The translations under genes and the position numbers were made by a program. Of a stretch of 64,000 nt of DNA, positions 1 through 11,240 are shown one piece after another. The notes below the pieces were generated by a model. That model worked only from the letters and a program-made list of their open reading frames with translations. It did not search any database and was not told the origin of the DNA. The first letter of the stretch is position 1; the number at the start of each line of letters is the position of its first letter. The stretch comes from Silene latifolia (lineage: Eukaryota > Streptophyta > Magnoliopsida > Caryophyllales > Caryophyllaceae): positions 121,482,269-121,546,268 of the forward strand of contig NC_133534.1 in NCBI RefSeq assembly GCF_048544455.1. Direction: 5' to 3'.

Positions 1-1597
1 GAGATAGAGTCAACAAGGAGGTTGAAGAACATAGACTTTTAGAAGCCACTAGTTTCATTCCGAAATGAGAAGCACAACGAAACGAGTAAGAGGGACATGG
101 ACGATAAAGCTTATGGTCAAAGAGGAGGGAAAACTAGGCAACACGGAAATGCCACGCACTCAAATCACAACCAACAACATTATCCTAAACTGTTCCTCAA
201 ACATCCCTAGAAAACCAATCTTATAAACACGCTACATCCAAGAATTTCCTCAAGGCAACTTTCGTCACATTACTTCTAAGCTATTCCATGAAACAAAACA
301 CTCCACCACAATCGTGATTCCACAACTCCCAAATATAACGACCTCCACAAAGACAAGATCAAAAATATAACAAAGCTATACTCATATCCAACTAGCGTCA
401 AGTCACAACACCAATCTAACTATGGTCATCGACATCCTAAAGGTGTTTTCCTCCAAGATCACATCATGAACTTTACTCCATGTTTACTCCTAAGTTAACA
501 ACGCTCAACCTACCAAGCTTTCAAATCACAAATACGATTAACAAAGTCAAGTTCCATAACCTAAGTAACATATACAACTCATATCTTACACAAAGAATTC
601 CACCAATCAACCTCACTCACTTCATATCAATTAACTAAGCATAAGAAACATCAAGGTATGTCTTACCACACTAGCAAAGCTTTTCCAACAACAAAAACTC
701 TCAAAGCAAGGGTTAGGAGTCAACCACAAAGAAACTCCTCATAGCCAAAATTAAACCAAGGTTAACATCCCACAAAAGAAAGAAAACTATCTACGAGGCA
801 TCATGGGGGATAAGATAGAAACGAAAGAACAAGTTGGGAGGGTACAAAAGTAGCTTCCAAGCAAAGCAAAAGACAGTTTATAAAAAAGATAAGCATCAAG
901 AGGCAAGGAATAAGGTAAGGTACACTAAGAACAAGAAAGGAAGTAGAATCATATGTTGAGTCGACAATGGCGCGCCCTTGGCACCGCTGAGGAGAAAATA
1001 ATAGATCGACAACGACGCATCCTTGTCATCGCTGACGAAAATAAAGGTGTTTGATCGACTACGGCGCGACCTTGGCACCGCTGCTACCGAAATTCACGTA
1101 GAAAATCCCAATCAAAACATATAGCAAAAAGAATTAACGTAGAAAATTAAAATGGCCTAAATTAGCGCGAAAAAAGAAAAGAAAATGAAAACAATGTGCC
1201 CGAAAATGGACAAAATGACACGACCGGACGGTAGGGAGGGCTACCCCCTAAAAAAAGAATTTAAAAGAAATGTCTAAGTGTGTCATAAACATTTTTGAAA
1301 AGAGGGAGTGACATGATTCCCCGAAAAAAAAAACAGAAAATAAGAACGAGTATGTGTGCGTATTTGGTGAAATGTCGATTTTGCCTCGAAAAGCGAACTC
1401 GTAAAAAATTAGGAAACATAAATTTGGTAATTAATCTAAATTACTGAATTAAGTCCCTATAGGAATAGGAAACTTAAACTAAAACAGATTAGGAAAGATC
1501 CACGGCTCTCAAACGAGGAAGAGAGCCTGGGAAGAGGCGGAGCAAGAGGTGCGATCCTTCGAAGAGGCGCAGCTGCTGATGAGTCTTCTCTCCAGCT
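1..1597 (-). other. Non-coding retroelement sequence, partly Ogre/Tat LTR-like
   Basis: I see no coding region here. The part nearest 1500-1590, read on the minus strand, has the CTGCGCCTC...GCACCTCTTGCTCCGCC wording that also occurs in the Ogre-type LTR at 59073-61270, so it is probably an LTR or UTR piece of that lineage. Its junction with the gag pseudogene next door lies near 1597, where the protease reading frame stops abruptly. The first 900 bases are A-rich and I recognise nothing in them. Confidence 0.35.
961..1083. repeat. Imperfect tandem triplicate, unit about 47 bp
   Basis: Three successive units begin with TCGAC at 961, 1006 and 1055. Each continues with a GGCGCG/GACGCA block, CTTGGCACCGCTG or a close variant, and an A-rich tail. 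Spacing is 45 and 49 bp. No function is evident. Confidence 0.6.
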
Positions 1598-1599
1598 AG

Positions 1600-3150
1600 T
1601 CAGATCTCGACAAAATTGATTGAACTGCCCCCGTCTATCAGGATTCTTGATACCTTAGCTGTGCCAATTTGCATGGTAATTACCAAGCTGTCATGGTGTA
1701 GATCTGATATTCCCTGCAAGTCTGAGTCATCAAAAGTAATAGCAGGTAATGACTTAGATCTAAGAGGGGGTTGAAGTTTAGACTCCCTGGATATTCTTTT
1801 GGCAGCCGAGCTGGTTAAGCCACATATTTCTGATCCTCCATTTATGAACTTGACTTCATAGATCGGGGGAGGAGGAGGAGGATTTATGTTGTTCCCTGAA
1901 TCCCTCTTGTTTTGTCCTTCATCTTTGTTCTTTGGCTGCTGGATTAAGTCTTTCAGATAGCCCTTCTTTAGGAGGTATGCCACTTGTTTCCTGAGTTGGA
2001 TGCATTCTTCTGTGGTGTGCCCGATGTCTTGGTGGAAGTCACACCATCTCGTTGGATCTTTCCTGGGGTTGTCGGATTTTTTGGGCCATCTGACCGTGTC
2101 TCCCAGGCTTTCCAGACGTTTGATTAATCCTGCAGTATTTATAGAGAAGTTATATTCAGGAATAGTTGGTAGGCTAGAAAGGGTACCTTTGTGTTCTTGT
2201 GCCATGTTGACTTCAGATCGTTCAGGTCTGGAATAGGGTGCTGATCTGGGGTTGCCTCCTTTCTGGTAGGAGCTTTTCCTGTTAGTGTTTCCATAGCCAT
2301 GCTTTCCTCCGGACGAGTTTGTTATGCAGTTGAGATCTTCTTCCAATCTGACATGTTCTAAGGTGATGGATTGAACAGTGGCAAAGGTTGGGCAGGCTTT
2401 ATTGGTTAAGTCTGCATAGATGTCACTATCAAGCAGAACTCCTTGCCTGAAGGCTTCTACCGCCGTCTCTTCGTCGCACCTGGGAATGGCTACCTTCTCT
2501 TTGACAAATCTTGCCAGGAATTCTTTGAGAGATTATTCAGGAAGTTGCTTTACCCTGAACAGGTTACTGGGTCTCTTGGCCATGTCTCTGCTGCTTGCGA
2601 ATTATTGATTGAAGACATTGACCAGTTCTGCAAAATTCTTGATACTTCCATTTTGGAGATTGATGAACCATTGTAATGCTGCTCCAGTCAGGGTTCTACC
2701 AAAGCCTTTACACATGCAGACCTGCCTGAGTTCACTGGGTATTGAGGCGGCTAACATCTTCTGTTTGAATATGGCAACGTGATTTTGTGAATCAGAGGTT
2801 CCATCATAAGTTCTCATTGATGGGACGGTAAATTTCTTGGGGAGATCAATCTTTGCAATTTCATCTGCAAAGGGTGAATCAGCGAAGCTGTCAACTTCCA
2901 CTTCAGCCACAGGGTCTGGCACTCCAGGTATATTTTCTATTTTGTTGTGGAGTTTTTGAATTTCCTGAAGCATAGCCATCATTATTGCTGCTTCAGTTTT
3001 GTTTGTTTCATCGTTGGGAATGATTTGGGTGCCGGATGAGGTATCCTTCTCCGGAGTTCCAAAATTGGAAAAGTCAATGTTTTTGATAATGGATGAGAAT
3101 GGGGTTCCTGGTTCGAATCTGGTCTTGGAGCCTGAAGCCTGATTTTCCAA
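1600..3150 (-). pseudogene. Tat-lineage Ty3/gypsy gag with start of protease (broken)
   Basis: Gag packages retroelement RNA into virus-like particles. On the minus strand one frame runs from ATG at 3150 to about 1600, interrupted by two in-frame stops in the gag domain (near 2600 and 2525). The N-terminal half carries a retrotransposon gag domain (PKKFTVPSMRTYDGTSD, then GAALQWF). The C-terminal half carries CDFHQDIGHTTEEC, the CX2HX4HX4C knuckle variant usual in Tat/Ogre elements. It ends with LIDGGSS, the DGGS form of the aspartic protease active site, followed by a premature stop where the sequence changes. The start codon lies about 200 bases inside the primer-binding site. No polymerase follows in the window. 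Confidence 0.85.
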
Positions 3151-3373
3151 TTTTTTTTCTCAGGTTAGACTCAGATTCCTTAAGCCTACTGATTTCAGCC
3201 TCTGATTGGGCTGCCTTTTATTGAATTGTCTCCAACTCTTTGATCTTAGCCAAGGCAGCCGCCAATTGTTGTTCTGGGGTGAGTTCTACCATTTTTGTAT
3301 GTGAATATTAAATGAAGAATGGTAAAAGGAATTTTTTGTTTAACGAACTAGATGCCCCACGGTGGGCGCCAAT
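3151..3373 (-). other. Tat element leader
   Basis: Untranslated stretch between the primer-binding site and gag of the minus-strand Tat element. It holds no other recognisable feature. Confidence 0.6.
3354..3371 (-). promoter_or_regulatory. Tat primer-binding site
   Basis: Minus-strand TGGCGCCCACCGTGGGGC lies two bases inside the LTR end (AAAACA). It matches the primer-binding site usual in Tat/Ogre elements and begins with the TGG that pairs with a tRNA CCA end. It fixes the LTR boundary at 3374 and the element's orientation. Confidence 0.85.
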
Positions 3374-4083
3374 TGTTTTAGCCGGATTTTTCCTGGAAGG
3401 ATCCGGCTTGATTATAGAGTAATAAGGGTATCCAGTTCAATAAATTAGGAATAAAAGCGTAAATGAATAATGGGTAAGGACTAAGTATAAATAATGTTGT
3501 TTGTATTTCTTTGATAAGCTGACCACAAGTTCAGTGTATACAATTGAATATTCAGGATAATAATAGACAAGTTGTAGAGGAAAGATGAATAATGATGTCC
3601 TCCCTACAAATGTTTAGATCATGCTATTTATAGTTTTTAAATATTAACGTTGGATGCATCCTCAAAGTTCTCCTTGATCGTTGGAGTTGTTAGCTGGAAA
3701 ATAGGGCACATTCCCTATTAATACGGTTGACTCGTTCTTCTTCAACAAACCGTTGATCTTTTCCTTTTGCACGTTCTGATTTGCTAATATTATGTGCTCT
3801 TTGTAGTTGGACTTGGTCTTCCATGAGAGTAGGATGTGGTTATTTGTTCATATAACCGTATTTCTTGTTTGTCAATTTGATCCAGCCTGTTCAAGTATCT
3901 TATCAGGCTATTCTACGCTTACCATCAGGTTTTTCTTCTGGGATTTAATAGCTTGCTTGCCTTGTGATACTCTTCGTCTGTCAAATAATAATTAGATTTG
4001 TCTTGTCCTTGGTTGCCCTAATCAGCCTAGCAAGGTCAGGCTAAATTAATGTCAGACCAGGCTAAATTGGGCCTAAGAGGTTC
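3374..4083 (-). repeat. Tat-type LTR
   Basis: The right boundary of the element interior is fixed by the primer-binding site. The LTR then runs to about 4078-4083, where Athila LTR sequence begins. An end at 4083 would give a minus-strand TGAACC start, consistent with TG...CA ends, but GGTTCA also belongs to the flanking Athila LTR, so the exact base is ambiguous. A second LTR is not in the window; the rest of the element lies to the left or is lost. Confidence 0.65.
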
Positions 4084-5524
4084 ATAGGGGATTCATGGGA
4101 GTTGATCATACAAACACGTTCTCAATTATATAGCAAGCACTTATTGTTGTGATAGGATCGAGTTGGTGTATAAGCTTACAATCCCTTAGAAGGCTTGGGT
4201 CCCGGAGCCGAATCGATTAGATTGTACAACACCTATAAGTCGAGTTAATCCTTTATATTCAACTATATGTATGGTCTAATGAGGCTCGAGTTGGTGTATA
4301 AGCTTACAAGCCTCATTGAAAAGATAGGTGATGGGTAAAAAATGCACGGATTCATAGGCTCGCATTTCATCAAACATAACATGTGCATAAATTGAAATCA
4401 CAACAACCAAGCAAATTAATTATGAAAACATATTAGACTAAGCATAGATCAATCCCCATGTTGGTTCCCCCTAATTCCCCATGAACCCTAGCTAAGGAAA
4501 CTACTCACTCATGATCAAGTTTAACATGTTAATAAGGTTGTCAATCATACTAACAAGGCAAAACATGATGAATAAATAAAAGTGATTAACAATAATTAAA
4601 CAAGGTTAAGAGATAATTATACCTATGAAGATGATTCCAATTAATAAAGCAAAGAATAATAGAAGTACTTGATGATTGATGGAAGATTGTGAATCCTCCA
4701 AATAAACCCAAATAATCTTCTAATTACCCAAAATAAAGGAAGAACAATAGAGAAATTAAGGAAATATTAAGATGTGATTAATATTGAAAATTTTGTTACA
4801 ACTAAATTAACACTAATTTGAGTGTATTTAGAGATGATTTTAACTTGATTGATGATGGATTAAGACTTGATGCTAATATAGGTAGTACAAAGGGGTATTT
4901 ATACTAAAGATTAGGTACAAGGATTAGGGTTACTAAGAGCCTAAATGGCTATTATGACCCAAAGAAAAGTTGAGGAAATGCTACTCCCGAAGGATATGAG
5001 CGGATCCTCTAGCTAGTCCCGTGTTGATCTGCTCGTCCCGTGCTGAGGCACGGGTTGTTCTGACTTGTGATCCGCTCGAATCCTAGGGAAGATTCTTGGA
5101 TCCAGTTGCTGCAAGCCGCTCATCCTGGGCACAAGACGCCCGGATCATGGTGTTCAGACGCCCGGATCGTGCTCAATCCGCTCGGATTCTTGGACAGACT
5201 ACTTTTCTTCTTTTGCACCTTAACAATCCTCAAGGATCATGTCGGGGATGCAAGGATCATTTCATCATTGCCCATTTCACTTTATTATCTACTTAGGCCT
5301 CTAGTGTTGGTCTTCTCTTGATGCTTGGTCATTAGATGCGATCAATTTAGCTCCATTTCGCCTCATAAATGTAAGGTTAGTAATCCTTTCCTGCCAAGGA
5401 GACAAAACCTCAAAGAATATGCATATTGGGAAACTAAAGATAGTAAATGACCCAATTATGTGCTATAAAGCATGGGAACGAGGTTAATTTGGGGACTAAA
5501 TTTGCTCAAATATGAGTTACATCA
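4084..5524 (-). repeat. Athila LTR, truncated at its 3' end
   Basis: The sequence matches the LTRs at 48632-50353 and 54596-56315. On the minus strand it begins TGATGTAACTCATATTTGAGC at 5524 and contains the TATAAATACCCCTTTGTACTA promoter block near 4890-4910. The last roughly 300 bases of the LTR are missing at the junction with the Tat LTR, which suggests that the Tat element inserted into it. The LTR itself sits inside a Tat/Ogre reverse transcriptase frame, which resumes at 5525. Confidence 0.8.
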
Positions 5525-7453
5525 ATAGGTTCGCAGATCATAGTGAGTTTCGATATGAATCGACTTATGTACTACACTTTGCCCAGGAATCCTCTAACCT
5601 CTTTTTCTGTTTGGGGTTGTGGCATCTCCATTAAGGCCTTGATCTTGGATGGATCAATTTTTATCCCCCTCTGGCTGACAACGTATCCCAGAAGCTTGGC
5701 TGACGTTACTCCGAATGCATATTTCTGAGGATTAAGCCTCATGTTATATTTGTGCAATCTGAGGAAGAATTTGTGAAGGTTAGTGATGTGTCCTTTTCTA
5801 TCCTTAGATTTGACGATCATATCGTCAACATACACCTCCACCTCTTTATACATCATGTCATGTAGCAGAGTAGTCGCAGTGCATTGGTACGTAGTCCCGA
5901 CATTGATTAGCCCGAATGGCATAACAGTATAATAGTATGTGCCCCACTAAGTGACGAAGGCTGTCTTGTGCATATCTTCTTTGGCCATTTTGATTTGGTT
6001 ATACCCTGCATACCCGTCCATGAAGGATAACAATGCGTGTTATACTGTATTATCTACCAATATATCGATGTGTGGTAGAGGGAAGTCGTCTTTAGGACTT
6101 GCTTTGTTCAAGTCTCAAAAATCAACACAAACCCGGATTCGCCCATCCTTTTTGGGTACGGGGACTATATTAGCCACCCAGTCTGAATACTTAGAAACTT
6201 TGATGAATCCGGCTTTGAGTTTCTTACCGACCTCTTCTTTAATCTTAAGAGCCCACTCTGTCCTCATCTGACGAAGCTTCCATTTCACAGGTTTGAAACC
6301 TGGCTTAATCGGAATGCGATGTTCTGCAATATCCCTGTTGATCCCTGGCATGTCCTTGTAACACCAAGAAAACGTCTTTAAACTCGTGTAGGATGTCAAT
6401 GAAATTGGCCCTTTCAGTCGGGTCTAGGGTCATCCCTATCCTAAGTTCAAGGGGTTCTAACTCCGTTCCTACGTTGATAGGTTCAGTGTTTTCTATAACC
6501 GGTGCTTCTTCCCCCTCTTATAATATTTCTTTAATTATATAGGGACGTAATTCGATCGAGTCTGGGTCAGGATCATCCTCATTATCATCGTAAACAGAAT
6601 TGTATTCAGAATAACACAAGGAGTAAGAAGAATCAGATTTATTCATATTAATGTTTGAAATTAGCTGAAACAAAGAAGCCATCTGCGCAGTAGTCAGTGG
6701 CGGTAAAGGGACAATTGCTGGGACATTTCCCAAGCTACTGTTACTAGGCGATACTATGCTAGGAGAAACCAAAGTGTGGGGAGTGACGACAGGAGAAGAC
6801 TCTCTAGCGACTTCTCTAGACTTAGGTTCCGAGTCTGACTCTTATTCCGACTCTAACTCGAATTCATTGTCTTTGGGTTCTCCTTTGAACATATCTCCTT
6901 CTCTAGTAGTGACATTGAAGACTTTTTCTTGATTGTTGGTCCACTTGATCGACTTTATCCATCCTTTCTGCTGATTTGAGCTGGTGTCAGTTATCAGTGT
7001 TGTAGGGTTCAAATGGTCGTCTTGAAGTATCATGGTAATGATCTCATCCTGCGCTGGAAAGGTGGAGATGGTGGAATAACTCTCCTAATTTTCTAGTACA
7101 TTGACCTCATCTTCAGCTGGAGAAATGACGTGTGAACAATCCAAGGTGGATTCCTCATCTGTGATCATCATAATTCTAAAAGGATTCTCAGTATTGCTTG
7201 GCTTTCTTGCAGGAGGTATAGGCAAGCTCCCATCTTCGATCATGTCCTAAATGGCATGCTTCAATTTGAAGTTATTCTCTGTATCATGCCCTTTGCCTCT
7301 ATGGTACTCGCAGTAGGCATTCTCATCCCAGAATCTAGACTTCTTCTCTGTGTCAGGTGTAGGTCCTATGGGTTGGAGTTTACCTTGTTTCATCAATCTT
7401 TTTAGAGCTTTGGAGTATGAGTCACCAACGTTGGTGAACTTCCTCTGCGGGTT
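5525..7453 (-). pseudogene. Tat/Ogre gag-pol fragment: gag end, reverse transcriptase
   Basis: Minus-strand remnant of a second Tat-lineage element. From right to left it shows a gag zinc-knuckle relic CEYHRGKGHDTENN (last Cys lost) near 7300, an acidic linker, then reverse transcriptase: DMPGINRDIAEHRIP and VPKKDGRIRVCVDF near 6120-6350, the palm motif YVDDMIVKSKDR near 5800-5832, and RGFLGKV near 5575. In-frame stops occur near 7245, 7085, 6840, 6113 and 6035, among others. Translation carries on as an RT connection sequence up to 5525, where an Athila LTR cuts it. The right edge is cut by another Athila LTR at 7454. RNase H and integrase are absent. Confidence 0.85.
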
Positions 7454-9924
7454 TGATGTGACTCATATTTTTGCACATTTAGTCCCCGAATTAACCTCGT
7501 TTCCATGCTTTCTAGCAACTATTAGGGTCATTTCTAATCTTTAGTTCCCTATTTTGCATATTCTTTGAGGTTTTGTGTCCTTGGTAGGAGAGGATTGCTA
7601 GCCTTGTATTTATGGAGCAAAATGGAGCTAAATAGATCGCATCTATTGACCAAGCATCGAAGAGGAGACCAATACTAAAGGCCTACGCAAATAAATCAAG
7701 AGAATTGTGCAATGATGACGATCCTCACGACCCTAAATCAATCCCCACGGATTGTTAGGAAGTCAACATAAGAAGAGGAACCATGTCCCAGGATCCGGAC
7801 TGTTGGAATATGTGTCCTCCGACAATAATGCGATCACAACTGTTGATCATGATGATCACATGTTTAAGTCTCATTATAAAGAATACAATTGGGAAGTAAT
7901 ATTTACTGTCAACTGGTCCACACATATCGGTAATGATTGGCTGACTAGAGTTTGACATTACTGTCGTGCAACGGTGGTGATCAGTTGATCCCCTAGGTCA
8001 TACCTAAAGGGCAACACTCTTAATTGATCAATTAATTGATCGTATAACGTTACGAGTCAATTAAATTATTTAAAATTGACGGACGATTTTGGAAGTAATA
8101 TTTACGTGTCTCATTGAAATTTGATTAAATGAGATACGGTCTGAGTAATCGAATTGTTTCATTACTCAGATTAAATTATTGTTTAAAGAAACAATTGAAA
8201 TTGAATGAATTATTATAAATACAAGTTATTGTGATTTATAATTGGTAAAATATTTTGGTACTAGTAATTATGAATTACTAGGTCAATTTTTGTATATGAC
8301 GTATTTTTATTAATACGTTGATTTTTAGTATGTTAAAAATACATAACAATTTTATGTGACATACGACATGTGACATATTGACAAATTGACAAAAATAAAA
8401 TGGATTCCATTTTATAAAAGTGCCGAAATTAAGAGGAGGATTAAGCTAATATTGTGTTGATTATATTAGTGGAGAGCATGATGATTACCCTAATTGACTA
8501 GCCATGCAAACCTAGTGTTCATTGTGAAGAACAACTAAAGCATGCATTGGCTCCCTCTAATCCCCTCTTCCACCCGGTTTTTGAGAGGAAAAACCACTTT
8601 GGTTTTTCCTCTTATTTTACCTAATATACACAAAATGTTTTTGTTGTTCGCTAATTCATTTTCATTCATCAAAAATATTTTAGAGAGATAAAATATTTTC
8701 TTCTTCTTCCTCTCCTCTTAACCGGTTTTAAGAGTCCAAAACCAAAGATTTTTTGGGTTAATTTTATCACTAAATTAATATTGTACTAGTATTCATAATA
8801 TTAATTTTATTAAGAGTGTGCCTTGGGTATTATACTTTGGGAGAGATCCTATACTTGGATCTTAGTTCTTCCATTGAGGAAAGCACAAGAACAAGAGAGA
8901 AGGAGATCTCTCATGTGCCCTTATAAACCGAAATTCCAATGTAAGATGAAGATTTCTTCTTTATATTGTTTATGGTTTGTATGCATAAGATCACCAATTA
9001 ATTTTATGATTAAATTAACCTAAAACATATATGAATATGTTGAGTATATAGATCTACTTTTCCTTCACGGACATCCCAAGCTTAGGATGACCGTCCCTGC
9101 CCAGAATCCGGGTGTCTCAAGGCTCAGCTCGCGCGGATCCTCTGACAGACATGTGCATACTTCAAGCCAGAACGCGCGTGTCCCTTGGGAGTGCTACTCA
9201 AGCCGCGCATGTCCCTATGGGATTTGCAAATCATCAAGCTTCTCTTAGGGTCTAAATCGTCATTTAAGCCCTTCGTAACCCTAATCCCTTTACTTAATTT
9301 TAGTATAAATACCCAATTGTACTATCTAGATGAGCATCAACCTTAGAATCAAGTCCTAATCTCATTCTAATTTCTTAATTTAGTCTTAATCCAAGTTGTA
9401 ATACACATTTCAATATTAATCACATCTTAATCTTTTCTTAATCTCTCAATTGTTCTTAGTTTTAGTTGGGTAATTAGAAGATTATTTGGGGTTCATTGGA
9501 GGATTGACAACTCTCCATCAATCATAAAGTTTCCTTCTATTATTCTCTGCTTTATTATTTTGATCATCTCAAGTTGGTATAATCCCTTTTACCTTTTCTT
9601 AATTTTTGTTATTTACATTACTTGTTCATCATGTTTTGCTTTGTTAATATGATTGACATCCTTATTAGCATGTTAAACTTGATCATGAGTGAGTAGTTTC
9701 TTAAGCTAGAGTTATTGGGGAATTAGGGAAATCAATCATGGGATTAGACCTATGCTTAATTTAATATGCTTTCATAATTAATTGCTTGCTTGTTGTGATT
9801 TTAACCTATGCACATGTTATGTTTCATGAAATGCTAGACTATGAAACCTTGCATTTTTTACCCATCTTTTATCTTTTCAATGAGGCTTGTAAGATATAAG
9901 CCAACTCAAGCCTTGTTAGACCAT
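7454..9924 (+). repeat. Athila LTR, interrupted and truncated
   Basis: It begins TGATGTGACTCATATTTTTGC at 7454 and follows the Athila LTR. It is interrupted by a solo copia LTR at 7801-9067, then resumes through the promoter block near 9300 to TTAGACCAT at 9924. There a further Athila element begins. The final roughly 480 bases of the LTR are absent at this point, consistent with insertion of the next element into it. Confidence 0.8.
7801..9067 (+). mobile_element. Solo Ty1/copia LTR (copia-2 family)
   Basis: It starts TGTTGGAATATGTGTCCTCC exactly like the LTRs of the element at 30284-38957. It is flanked by perfect 5-bp duplications CGGAC (7796-7800 and 9068-9072). Length is 1267 bp. There is no primer-binding site or interior, so this is a solo LTR left by recombination between two LTRs. 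Its last bases (CCTTCA) differ from the usual CCTAACA. Confidence 0.85.
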
Positions 9925-10549
9925 TGATGTGACTCATATTTGAGCATATTTAGTCCCCGAATTAACCTCGTTCCTATGCTTTTTAGCCAATATTTGGGTC
10001 ATTTATTATCTTTAGTTTCCATTTTTCATATTCCTTGTGGTTTTGTGTCCTTGGTAGGAGAGGATGGCTAACCTTGCATTTATGAGGCGAAATAGAGCTA
10101 AATGGATCACATCTAATGACCAAGCATGAAAGAGAAGACCGACACTAGAGCCTTAGTAGATAAATAAAGTGAAATGGGCAATGATGAAAGGATCCTTGAA
10201 TCCTCAACACGATCCTTGTGGATTGTTAAGGAGCTAAAGAAGAGAAGAACTATGCCCAAGGATCCGAGCGGCCCGAGCATGATCCAAGCGTGCCACACTG
10301 CAAGGATCTGAGCGGCTTGATCCCATGACGAGCGGACTGTGCAGCAAGGATCCGAGCGTCCCCTCCCATGATCCGAACGGATCCCTTCACAGAACAACCC
10401 GTGCCTCAGCATGAGACGAACGAATCGTGGCGGGACTAGCAAGGAGGATCCGCGCATTTCCCTCGGGAGTAGCATTTCCTCAATTTTTGTTAGGGTCTTA
10501 ATAGTCATTTAAGCCCTTAGTAACCCTAATCCTTGTACCTAATCTTTAC

Positions 10550-10557
10550 TATAAATA
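10550..10557 (+). promoter_or_regulatory. TATA box of the Athila LTR
   Basis: TATAAATA lies inside the block ACTATAAATACCCCTTTGTA that is shared by all Athila LTR copies here. It sits about 90 bases downstream of the array of GATCCGAGCG-type motifs, a typical place for the U3 core promoter. Confidence 0.6.
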
Positions 10558-10948
10558 CCCCTTTGTACTACCTAGATTAGCATCCAACTTTAATCGATTC
10601 CTAATCCAATCTTAACACTTACTTAAATTAGTCTTAATTTCGTTGTAATACAATTCTCAATATTAATCACATCATAATCTTTTCTTAATTTCTCTATTGT
10701 TCTTTCTTTTATTTGGGTAATTAGAAGATTATTTGGGTTTATTTGGAGGATTGACAACCTTCCATCAACCATCAAGTATTTCTATTATTCTTTGCTTTAT
10801 TATTTGGAATCATCTTCATAGGTATAATTTCTCTTTACCCTTGCTTAATTATTGTTAATCACTTTCATTTATTCATCATGTTTTGCTTTGTTAGTATGAT
10901 TGGCAACCTTATTAGCATGCTAAACTTGATCATGAGTGAGTAGTTCTT

Positions 10949-11201
10949 TGTAATACCCCGTAGTTTAGTGAAGTTTATATAATTAATTTACGTAATTCAA
11001 ATAATTGATTATGACGGTTATAATTAATAATTGTGAACAAGACAGAATGATATAATAAAATAATAAAAAAATAGAGTAATGGGTCGAAATGGTAATTGGG
11101 TAATAATAATATACGATAATTTATTTGGTAATAGTGAATGATTATTATGTTATAATAATAATAATAGTAATACGATAATAATAATAATAATAACAATAGT
11201 A

Positions 11202-11240
<39 letters not shown>

